24,713 nt of DNA from an uncultured Coriobacteriaceae bacterium (lineage in GTDB: Bacteria; Actinomycetota; Coriobacteriia; Coriobacteriales; Atopobiaceae): NCBI GenBank assembly GCA_900552935.1, contig USBN01000020.1:1-24713 (forward strand), given 5' to 3'. Below the pieces are notes generated by a model that had not been told where the DNA came from, ran no database searches, and saw only the letters and a list, made by a program, of their open reading frames with translations. The position numbers were made by a program, and so were the translations under genes. Shown one piece after another: positions 14,583 through 21,393 of this stretch (the first letter of the stretch is position 1; the number at the start of each line of letters is the position of its first letter).

Positions 14583-15479
14583 CTACTTGTACGAGGCCGA
14601 ATCGGTGAGGGCCGTCGTGAGGCGAATGGCGATGTCGACGATGTTGGACGCTTCCTCATCCAGCTCGGCGAGCTCGTCCGTGGTGTGGCCGTCGGGTGAC
14701 CTGAGGATGTCGACCAGCTTGGCGATGGCGCTCCAGCGCTCGGCGCAGTCCTCCTTGGCGTCCCCGAGGGTGTCGATGATCGAGTCGGCCTTGACGCCGC
14801 TCACGCGGTCCGCGCCGGGCAGCTCGATCGCCTGAATCGAGGTTTGGGCATCGGCGACCACCTGTGCGGCGGCGTCGAGCTCCTCGGTGCGGGTGGCGGC
14901 GTCCGTGGCGCCCATCGCGGCGCGGAGGTGCATGGAGAAGAGGTTAGTGCTGTCCTCGTCCGCCTTGGTGAGAGCGGACACGAACTCACTGACGGCCTGC
15001 TGCGAGCCGTCGTAATCACTCGCGTAGACGTAGGAGTTGACGGACTCGTCCGCGCAGCGGATGCGGGTCTCGAAGATGTTGTCGGCCGTGAGGTCGGCGT
15101 CGGTGCTGCGGGTGTCGTCGTCGAAGTAGTGGTCGAGCTCGTCGAAGTCCCACTCCTCGTCCGGGTACTCCTCCGCGACGATGTCTGCTACCTCGGAGAG
15201 GACCTCGCCAAACGTGTTCGCGAGGACGAGGGAGGAGGCGATGATGAGCGCCAGCCCGATGGCGAGGATGACGTAGGCGCCGGGACCGGAGTGGTTGTCC
15301 GGGGAGGTCGTGGCACTCGCGCTCTCGATGACGGGGACCTGCGGCGCGGACGCCGGCTGCGGCTGGGGCATGGGCTGGCCGGGCGCGGGCTGAGCCGGCT
15401 GCGGCGTGGGCTGCGGCGTGGGCTGGCCGGACGCGCCGTTGCCACCCTGCGGGGTCTGGGGCTGGTAGCCTTCGCTCAT
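14583..15479 (-). CDS. Pro/Gln-rich single-pass membrane protein of unknown function
   Basis: This 298-residue protein has a disordered N-terminus (about residues 1-65) rich in Pro, Gln and Gly with PTPQPTPQPAQP. One membrane helix spans about residues 68-88 (AYVILAIGLALIIASSLVL). An acidic, largely helical domain of about 200 residues follows. With a Pro-rich N-terminus and no signal peptide, the helix would act as a signal anchor and put the C-terminal domain outside; this topology is inferred. The acidic run EEYPDEEWDFDELDHYFDDD is striking. No family is recognised. GAGAGGA precedes the start. It lies between panD and thyA in the same direction, but its spacing of about 115-138 bp on both sides does not prove an operon. 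Confidence 0.8.
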   Translation of the reverse strand: MSEGYQPQTPQGGNGASGQPTPQPTPQPAQPAPGQPMPQPQPASAPQVPVIESASATTSPDNHSGPGAYVILAIGLALIIASSLVLANTFGEVLSEVADIVAEEYPDEEWDFDELDHYFDDDTRSTDADLTADNIFETRIRCADESVNSYVYASDYDGSQQAVSEFVSALTKADEDSTNLFSMHLRAAMGATDAATRTEELDAAAQVVADAQTSIQAIELPGADRVSGVKADSIIDTLGDAKEDCAERWSAIAKLVDILRSPDGHTTDELAELDEEASNIVDIAIRLTTALTDSASYK

Positions 15480-15593
15480 GTCTGGTCCTCTCCGCGGCTG
15501 TTGGGTTGTCGTCGTGCGCGTGGCTCTACGCGCGGTGCGAGGCCTGGCGCGCTTGCCGTGCGGGCACTCACCTGCGGGCAGTTGCGTGCTTGC

Positions 15594-15986
15594 CTAGGCC
15601 ATGTCCTCGAGACGGCCGTGGCGCTCGTAGCGGGTGATGCGGGCGGGCGCGTTGTTCTCGTCGACGAAGACGACGCGCGGCGCGTGTTCGGAGGCCTCCT
15701 CCGGGGTCATCTGGCAGTAGCACATGATGATGACCTTGTCGCCAACGTTCACGAGGTGGGCGGCGGCGCCGTTTAGGCAGATGACGCCGCTGCCGGCCTC
15801 GCCGGCGATGGCGTAAGTCTCGAGGCGGCTGCCGTTGTCGACGTCCGCGACCTGGACCTTCTCGTACTCGCGGATGCCGGAGGCGTCCAGGAGGTCCTGG
15901 TCGATGGTGATGGAACCGACGTAGTCGAGCTCGGCCTGGGTGACCGTGGCGCGGTGAATCTTGCCCTTGAGCATGTTGAGCTGCAT
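15594..15986 (-). CDS. panD: Aspartate 1-decarboxylase, pyruvoyl-dependent
   Basis: This 130-residue proenzyme makes beta-alanine from aspartate, the second half of pantothenate. The self-cleavage site G24-S25 lies in DYVGSIT, where Ser25 becomes the pyruvoyl group. LKGKIHRATVT, the conserved LETYAI with its Tyr, and NGAAAHL are typical. Length matches the family. Position 24/25 agrees with the family numbering, which supports the start at 15986; the ribosome site is weak (agagagcgaga). It is separate from panB-panC, about 6.5 kb away on the same strand. Confidence 0.96.
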   Translation of the reverse strand: MQLNMLKGKIHRATVTQAELDYVGSITIDQDLLDASGIREYEKVQVADVDNGSRLETYAIAGEAGSGVICLNGAAAHLVNVGDKVIIMCYCQMTPEEASEHAPRVVFVDENNAPARITRYERHGRLEDMA

Positions 15987-16176
15987 TGTTCTCGCTCTCT
16001 TTAGCGCTTTGCGCGCGGTGTCGCGCGTCTAACGGATATACGGTACACCTCGAGGGGCGAAGACGCGAGATGCTGCGCCCGAAGCCCATCGTAATTGCGC
16101 GATGCCCGCGGCATCCGCGACGCTCGCGACACCCGTGGCATCCGTGATGGGCGCGATGCGCACGGTGCCCGCGACG

Positions 16177-16213
16177 AAAAAGAGCCCCGCCGGAGCGAAC
16201 CGACGGGGCTCTT
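16177..16213 (-). terminator. Intrinsic terminator on the minus strand
   Basis: Read on the minus strand, aagagccccg (16213-16204) pairs with cggggctctt (16189-16180); the stem extends by three pairs past one mismatch, and a T-run follows at 16181-16177. It lies about 250 nt past the pdxT stop, suggesting a long 3' tail or a separate short transcript. Confidence 0.8.
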
Positions 16214-16306
16214 CCTGGTTGGCCGTCACGTGGCCGATGGTGCGGGGATCTGGCTAAGCCGCCAGGGCAGCCACGTCGGTGACGTCCCCGGCGGGGTCGC
16301 CTTAAG

Positions 16307-16345
16307 AGCGGGGCCGTCGCCAACCGGTTTGGCGACGGCCCCGCT
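16307..16345. other. Perfect 17-bp GC-rich hairpin downstream of pdxT
   Basis: Arms agcggggccgtcgccaa (16307-16323) and ttggcgacggccccgct (16329-16345) flank a 5-nt loop. No T-run follows on either strand. The stretch 15987-16458 holds no convincing gene; this hairpin and the terminator at 16177-16213 are its only clear structures. It may be a U-less terminator or mRNA end for pdxST, or part of a small RNA. Confidence 0.6.
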
Positions 16346-16458
16346 GGGCCTTGGTTGTGGTCGCGAGCGATTGGAGATGAGCCCTGCAAGACTATCCAAC
16401 CGGGCGACCGGAGTTTGTTTGGTTGCGCGGTGTTGCCGCGCGCGGGCGATAAGGCCTG

Positions 16459-17031
16459 CTACAGCGACAGGAACAGTTTGTGGATGCGCGTGTCCTTGTC
16501 CAGCTCGGGGTGGAAGGCGAGGGCGAGCTGGTTGCCCTGACGCGCGGCGACGATCCTGCCGTCCACGGTCGCGAGCGCCTTTGCGCCCGAGCCCACGGAG
16601 ACGATCCTCGGCGCGCGGATGAACGTCATCGGGACCTCGCCGATGACGCCGAGCTCCGCGCTTGCGTGGAAGCTCCCGAGCTGCCTGCCGTAGGCGTTGC
16701 GCTCGACCTCGACGTCCATCGTGGCGAGGCGCGGCGTGCCCTTGTCGTCGTGCGCCGCGAGCGTCTTGGCCAGAAGGATCATGCCCGCGCAGGTGCCCAG
16801 CGTTGGCATGCCTTCCTCGATGCGCCTGCGGAGCGGCTCGAGCATGCCGAGCTCGTCCAGGAGCTTGCCCTGCGTGGTCGACTCGCCGCCGGGGAGGATG
16901 AGGCGGTCGAAGGGCCGCTCGAGGTCAGACGCCTTTCTGAGCTCGATCCAGTTCGCGCCGAAGCGCTCGAGCATCTGCTCGTGCTCGGCGAAGGCGCCTT
17001 GGACTGCGAGGATTGCGGTCGTGCACGCCAT
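16459..17031 (-). CDS. pdxT: Pyridoxal 5'-phosphate synthase glutaminase subunit
   Basis: This 190-residue class I glutaminase releases ammonia from glutamine and channels it to PdxS. The GGES motif is at residues 48-51, the nucleophile is C81 in GTCAGM, and the triad is completed by H174 and E176 in HPEL. Length is normal. The start ATG at 17031 shares one base with the pdxS stop (TAATG), so translation is coupled and subunit output matched. It is the last gene of the pdxS-pdxT operon. Confidence 0.96.
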   Translation of the reverse strand: MACTTAILAVQGAFAEHEQMLERFGANWIELRKASDLERPFDRLILPGGESTTQGKLLDELGMLEPLRRRIEEGMPTLGTCAGMILLAKTLAAHDDKGTPRLATMDVEVERNAYGRQLGSFHASAELGVIGEVPMTFIRAPRIVSVGSGAKALATVDGRIVAARQGNQLALAFHPELDKDTRIHKLFLSL

Positions 17032-17915
17032 TAGCGGCCACGCTCTTCCATGATGATGTCGATCTCGTCGGCGTTGATGCCCACCATGGCCTCGCCGAGG
17101 TGCTCGGAGAGCTGGGCGATGAGCTTGGCGTCTTGGTAGTTGGCGACTGCCTTGACGATGGCGTTGGCGCGCTTGGCGGGGTCGCCGCTCTTGAAGATGC
17201 CGGAGCCCACGAAGACGCCCTCGGCGCCGAGCTGCATCATGAGCGCGGCGTCGGCGGGGGTGGCCACGCCGCCGGCGGCGAAGTTCACCACGGGGAGCTT
17301 GCCGGTCTCGTGTACCTCGCGCAGAAGGCTAACGGGAACGCTGAGCTGCTTGGCGGCCTCGAAGAGCTCGTCGTCGCGCAGGGCGACGGTGTCGCGGATC
17401 TGCTTCTGGATCTTGCGCATGTGGCGCACGGCCTGGACGACGTCGCCGGTGCCCGGCTCGCCCTTGGTGCGGATCATCGTCGCGCCCTCCGCGATGCGGC
17501 GGAGCGCCTCGCCGAGGTCGCGGGCGCCGCAGACGAACGGCGCGTCGAAGGCGGTCTTGTCGATGTGGTAGGTGTCGTCGGCGGGGGTGAGGACCTCAGA
17601 CTCGTCGATGTAGTCGATCTCGATGGCCTGGAGGATCTGGGCCTCGACGATGTGGCCGATGCGGCACTTGGCCATGACGGGGATGGAGACGGCCTTCTGG
17701 ATGCCACGGATCATGGCCGGGTCGCTCATGCGGCTGACGCCACCGGCGGCGCGGATGTCGGCCGGGATGCGCTCGAGCGCCATGACGGCGCAGGCGCCGG
17801 CCTCCTCGGCAATGCGCGCCTGCTCAGGCGTGGTGACGTCCATGATGACGCCGCCCTTGAGCATCTGGGCGAGCTGACGGTTGAGGGCCGCGCGTTCCTG
17901 GGTCTCGTTCTCCAT
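17031..17915 (-). CDS. pdxS: Pyridoxal 5'-phosphate synthase subunit PdxS
   Basis: This 294-residue TIM-barrel enzyme builds pyridoxal 5'-phosphate from ribose 5-phosphate, glyceraldehyde 3-phosphate and ammonia; twelve PdxS and twelve PdxT subunits form the family complex. D26 in GVIMDVTT, K83 in VMAKCRIGH (sugar-binding lysine) and K151 in IRTKGEPGTG (the second catalytic lysine) are all present. GAAGGAGACC precedes the start at 17915. It is divergent from the MocR-type regulator at 18168, which probably controls it through repeated sites in the shared 252-bp spacer. Confidence 0.97.
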   Translation of the reverse strand: MENETQERAALNRQLAQMLKGGVIMDVTTPEQARIAEEAGACAVMALERIPADIRAAGGVSRMSDPAMIRGIQKAVSIPVMAKCRIGHIVEAQILQAIEIDYIDESEVLTPADDTYHIDKTAFDAPFVCGARDLGEALRRIAEGATMIRTKGEPGTGDVVQAVRHMRKIQKQIRDTVALRDDELFEAAKQLSVPVSLLREVHETGKLPVVNFAAGGVATPADAALMMQLGAEGVFVGSGIFKSGDPAKRANAIVKAVANYQDAKLIAQLSEHLGEAMVGINADEIDIIMEERGR

Positions 17916-18087
17916 GCTGGTCTCCTTCGTGGTTTGGTTGGGGTCTCGGTGGCTCGCACATGGGCGGGTGGCGCGTTTGGATGGCGCGACTTGCTCGCGC
18001 CGGTTGCGCCCGGTTGGAGCCGGCTTGCAGCGCTAAGCCCGTGCGCGCAGCCACCGATGACTTTCGAGGACAAAGGCTACGCTGGAA

Positions 18088-18171
18088 CTGGCCTTGGCAA
18101 AATATCCAAACTGAGAGAAACTTAGAAGGTCAGAATAAGGCCAGATGCGAGGGAGCAATAAGGCCAGATGC
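18088..18171. promoter_or_regulatory. Repeated candidate PdxR operator sites between pdxS and pdxR
   Basis: The octamer CTGGCCTT occurs at 18088-18095 on the plus strand and twice inverted as AAGGCCAG at 18137-18144 and 18160-18167. The last two lie within an exact 15-bp direct repeat, aataaggccagatgc, at 18134-18148 and 18157-18171 (period 23). The final copy runs into the pdxR start codon. Directly repeated sites fit the dimeric binding mode of MocR regulators. Confidence 0.6.
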
Positions 18172-19658
18172 TTGACTACGATCTTGGCTTGCGTGGTGAC
18201 GACAGCCTGTACGACTATCTCTACCAGCGGATTCGCGATGACATCGCATCTGGCGAGCTGCGCGAGGGCGCGCGCCTGCCGTCGAAGCGCGCGCTGGCGG
18301 AGCACCTTGGCGTGAGCGTCGTGACCGTGGAGGGTGCGTATCGCCAGCTGGTCGTCGAGGGGTACGTCGAGTCGCGGCCGCGTAGCGGCAACTTCGTGTG
18401 CGACCTGCGGGGATCTGTGGCGCCGGCGCTCGGTGTGCGTGCGGGATCGGCAGCGACTGGCGGCTTGCCACGGATGCTAGGACGCGACGAGGAGACGCGC
18501 TCGGTTGACTTCGCTCTTGGGGCGCGCGGCGCGGAGCAGGACGCGGCGAGCCTCTGGACCCGCGCGCTTCGCCAGGCGCTCGCCTCCGAGTCCGAGGCCG
18601 AGCTCTTCGCCCCGGCTCCCGCGAAGGGGGTGTCCAGGCTGCGCGAGGCAATCGCCTCCCACCTGCGTCACACGAGGGGAATGGTCGTCGATCCGGAGAA
18701 CGTCGTGGTTGGAGCGGGCGCGCAGATACTCGACTCGTGCATCGTGCAGCTTCTTGGCCGCGAGCGCGCCTATGGTGTCGAGGACCCCGGTTATCCTCGC
18801 CTGATGCGGCTTTATGCGGCGAATGGCGTTGAGGTGAGGCATGTCCCCATTGACGAGGCGGGTGTTCGTGTTGACGCTCTGGCATCGAGCGATGTTGGCG
18901 TCATGCACGTCATGCCTTCGCACCAGTTCCCGACGGGTTGCGTGACAAGCATCGGCAGGCGCTATGAGCTGCTGGGATGGGCCGCGGATTCGTCGGCGGG
19001 CGAGCGTTGGATCATCGAGGACGACTATGACTGCGAGTTCAGGCTCGCGGGGCGTCCCGTTCCCGCGCTCGCGAGCGTCGACGCCATGGGGCGCGTGATC
19101 TATACGAACACGTTCTCGAAGAGCCTGGGCTCGGCGCTGCGCCTCGCCTATATGGTGCTTCCCGATCGTCTTATGGAACGCTATGGCTCTGAGCTGGGGT
19201 TCTATTCCTCGACGGTGAGCACGGTCGACCAGGTGACGCTGGCACGAATCCTGGAAGACGGCAGCTACGAGCGGCATGTCGCCCGCGTGCGCAAGCGCGC
19301 CCGCGACGAGCGCGATCGTCTCCGCGAGTTGGTCGCCGCGGGCGCCTTTGGCCCTGGCGTTCGCCTCGAGCACGCCGATGCCGGCTTGCACTGCGTCCTC
19401 GCTGTCCCCGTGGATTCGCAGCCAGCCGCCCCGGCGACCCCGCCCGACGCCACCCCGCGCACGGCCATCCCGCCCGACGGCATGACCTCGACCCCAGCAA
19501 CCTCGGTCGCCACCGACGCCTCGCGCCCGACATGTTCAGAACACGTGCTCGCCGTCCTTCGTGAGCAGGGCTTTTCCGCCCAACCCATCGCGGACTTCAC
19601 CTTTTTGCCCCAAAATGTTCCTCGCGACACCGACCGCCTTCTCGTCAACTACTGTTAG
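18168..19658 (+). CDS. pdxR: MocR-type (GntR/aminotransferase fusion) regulator, probable PdxR
   Basis: This 496-residue regulator has a GntR-type winged helix at residues 15-80 (LYQRIRDDIASGELREG, LPSKRALAEHLGVSVVTV) and a fold-type I aminotransferase-like domain. K318 in NTFSKSLGSALRLAY is the PLP-binding lysine, so it should sense pyridoxal phosphate directly. Proteins of this kind beside pdxST normally activate pdxST when PLP is scarce and often repress themselves. An unusual Pro/Ala/Thr-rich insertion of about 39 residues (417-455) interrupts the C-terminal subdomain; the conserved sequence resumes at SEHVLAVLREQGF. ATG 18168 is preferred, although the ribosome site is poor (gggag 13 nt upstream) and a candidate operator abuts it. 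Confidence 0.9.
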   Translation: MLDYDLGLRGDDSLYDYLYQRIRDDIASGELREGARLPSKRALAEHLGVSVVTVEGAYRQLVVEGYVESRPRSGNFVCDLRGSVAPALGVRAGSAATGGLPRMLGRDEETRSVDFALGARGAEQDAASLWTRALRQALASESEAELFAPAPAKGVSRLREAIASHLRHTRGMVVDPENVVVGAGAQILDSCIVQLLGRERAYGVEDPGYPRLMRLYAANGVEVRHVPIDEAGVRVDALASSDVGVMHVMPSHQFPTGCVTSIGRRYELLGWAADSSAGERWIIEDDYDCEFRLAGRPVPALASVDAMGRVIYTNTFSKSLGSALRLAYMVLPDRLMERYGSELGFYSSTVSTVDQVTLARILEDGSYERHVARVRKRARDERDRLRELVAAGAFGPGVRLEHADAGLHCVLAVPVDSQPAAPATPPDATPRTAIPPDGMTSTPATSVATDASRPTCSEHVLAVLREQGFSAQPIADFTFLPQNVPRDTDRLLVNYC

Positions 19659-19700
19659 CCGCCGGGCACTAGGGAACCCGCCTTATCAGGCGCTTCCGAA

Positions 19701-19728
19701 GCGTTCGTTTTGCCGTACGAACGCGTTT
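19701..19728 (+). terminator. Weak terminator-like hairpin after pdxR
   Basis: GCGTTCGT (19701-19708) pairs with ACGAACGC (19717-19724), followed by gtttta. The T-run is short. It starts 43 nt after the pdxR stop. Confidence 0.45.
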
Positions 19729-19753
19729 TAGGCGTTCGTTGGGAGTGCGTTGT

Positions 19754-19895
19754 AAAAAAAGACGTTAAGTAGGGGGCTATTTGCCTACCTGCCGAGTAGA
19801 CCCGCTTTTCGGCTCTCGGCGACCTGGGGTTTTGCGGCGCTTCGGCTGGGTCTACTCGGGCAAACCCGGATTAGCCCCCTACTTAGCGACTTTTT
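19754..19895. repeat. Long imperfect inverted repeat (MITE-like or bidirectional terminator)
   Basis: The outer arms 19754-19779 and 19872-19895 pair over about 25 bp with one mismatch and one G-U. They include 14 perfect pairs (taagtagggggcta with tagccccctactta) and end in an A-run on the left and a T-run on the right. An inner 11-bp stem pairs 19793-19803 with 19848-19858 (cgagtagaccc). No coding frame uses the element. It could be a non-autonomous mobile element or a strong bidirectional terminator. Confidence 0.7.
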
Positions 19896-20174
19896 CTATT
19901 TCATGCCCTGTTTTGTGGCCTCGATGGCATGGTTTGCCCTCGATTCTCCTTCCGGCTTCACGCACGCATCGGTTCCGGCCATTTTAGTAAATGCGAGATG
20001 TTATTTGTCAGATTCTTGTTAGATATTGTCTGACCTGCGGCTATATCGCATTATCGCCAACGTTTACCGATTCGATACGCTAAAAATGTCCGCTCGCCGA
20101 AGAGTCGCCAGAATGGTGCGCGTCCCCTCCTCGGCACGGCTACCTTCTCTGAAACCACGTATCGGGGAGGGTGC
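19896..20174. other. AT-richer spacer before the nuclease-fold gene
   Basis: This stretch is richer in A+T than its surroundings and has no gene I can support. The only structure seen is a short inverted repeat, GTCAGA (20007-20012) with TCTGAC (20029-20034), possibly near the promoter of the next gene. The promoter itself is not clear. Confidence 0.5.
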
Positions 20175-21233
20175 ATGTCCGAGGTCTTCTGCGGTCCCAC
20201 CGCGTTTAAGCTCCATAGAATCCCGCCGCAGGTAATCGGCCTGTGTCCTCCATTGCCTCAGCCGCGAGGCGACAAGAATCGAACGGAGCTGCGCTCCCAT
20301 CCCGTCGTGAGGGAGATCTTGGGCACGCCTCTTCACAGATTGGTGTTCTCTCGCAACGAGCTGTCGAACGGAAAGCTGTTCCGAGACCACTTCTGGTCTG
20401 GCGAGTGTCCCTTCGGCTCAATCTGGGAGCACGAGCTCGGGGCCAGCGTCGCCTCCCCGGCGATGACCCTGCTCGGTCTTGCCTCCGCTATCACATTTCC
20501 GCAGCTCATCATGGCTGTCTATGAAATGTGCGGCGGCTTTGCGGTCTTTCGGCCAAGCGAGGCGATCGAGGAAGCGATGCGCAAATACTGGCACGGTGGC
20601 AGCGAAAGGCTCGGGTTTTGGAAGAGGGTTATGTCCACGAAGGGAGTCCCTACGAGCCTCTGGATGCGCCCGCCGCTTCTCGACCTTGACGAGCTCAAGC
20701 GCTTCGCATCCGAGGTGGCAGGTCACAGGGGAGCGCGCCCGCTCGCCGAGGCCGCCGAGCTCATGACGGGCCCATGCGACTCGCCGTTCGAGGTTCAGAC
20801 GAGTCTGCTTTTGGGCCTTCCTAGGCGCCTGGGTGGCATGGGCTTCACGGACATCGAGAACAACAAGGTGATACGCCTCTCAAGCGACGCTCGGGCGTTG
20901 TGCGGCAAGAGTACATGTCGCGCGGACATCTATCTCGAGGCACGAGGCGCGCATCGGCCGGTCGACATCGAATGCCAGGGCGCGGTGGTGCACGACTCGA
21001 ACGAGTCGGCGCTTTCGGATTCTCGGAGAATCGCGGCGCTGCAGAGCATGGGCATCGAGGTGGTTCCGGTCACGTTCGATCAGATCAGCGAGGCGCGCAG
21101 CTTGAACGCGGTGGTATCGCTGGTGGCAAAGCGCTCTGGTCGCAAGGTCGCGCCAAAGAGCGAGGGCCTTCTGCGACGCGAGCTTGACCTGCGGAGAAAC
21201 GTGCTCGCCGACTGGAATGCGCTCGTGGATTAG
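20175..21233 (+). CDS. Probable restriction-endonuclease-fold protein of unknown function
   Basis: This 352-residue protein is not confidently recognised. Its C-terminal half resembles Vsr/DUF559-like nuclease folds: E206 in CDSPFEVQT, D251 in CRADIYLE, E266 and Q268 in VDIECQG, followed by a helix with SDSRRIAALQSMGIEVVPVT, where the VVPVT strand is typical. The order E...D...ExQ fits the PD-(D/E)XK pattern. The N-terminal half (RLVFSRNELSNGKLF, then a hydrophobic stretch near residues 95-120) may be a DNA- or partner-binding part. GGGGAGG just upstream supports the start. It stands alone between an AT-rich spacer and a terminator, with a MITE-like element upstream, which suggests acquired DNA. 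Related orphan proteins occur in Coriobacteriia to my recollection. An antisense or regulatory role cannot be excluded. Confidence 0.75.
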   Translation: MSEVFCGPTAFKLHRIPPQVIGLCPPLPQPRGDKNRTELRSHPVVREILGTPLHRLVFSRNELSNGKLFRDHFWSGECPFGSIWEHELGASVASPAMTLLGLASAITFPQLIMAVYEMCGGFAVFRPSEAIEEAMRKYWHGGSERLGFWKRVMSTKGVPTSLWMRPPLLDLDELKRFASEVAGHRGARPLAEAAELMTGPCDSPFEVQTSLLLGLPRRLGGMGFTDIENNKVIRLSSDARALCGKSTCRADIYLEARGAHRPVDIECQGAVVHDSNESALSDSRRIAALQSMGIEVVPVTFDQISEARSLNAVVSLVAKRSGRKVAPKSEGLLRRELDLRRNVLADWNALVD

Positions 21234-21279
21234 CTGACGGATGAAAGCGGACAAGTCGGATAGACCCGCGGAATCAAAA

Positions 21280-21321
21280 GCGCGCTATGCGGGTCGTTCT
21301 CGCATCGCGCGCTTCGTTTCG
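21280..21321 (+). terminator. Terminator after the nuclease-fold gene
   Basis: gcgcgctatgcg (21280-21291) pairs with cgcatcgcgcgc (21301-21312) with one mismatch and a 9-nt loop, followed by ttcgtttcg. The stem is strong; the T content of the tail is moderate. Confidence 0.6.
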
Positions 21322-21350
21322 CTATGTCACGCGGACGGAGGCCCCTCGCC

Positions 21351-21392
21351 GCCCGTTCGCAGCCACCCGGCGGCGCGTGGCTGCGAACGGGC
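21351..21392 (-). terminator. Perfect 16-bp hairpin ending the pan operon
   Basis: Arms 21351-21366 (gcccgttcgcagccac) and 21377-21392 (gtggctgcgaacgggc) flank a 10-nt loop, directly after the stop of the last pan-operon gene. No T-run follows on the minus strand, so it would be a U-less terminator or mRNA-protecting hairpin. Confidence 0.6.
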
Positions 21393-21393
21393 G

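Noticed and set aside
16231..16310. Known riboswitch upstream of panD
   Set aside because: Several stems can be drawn but none matched a riboswitch class I can name, and the T-run terminator orientation fits pdxST transcripts.
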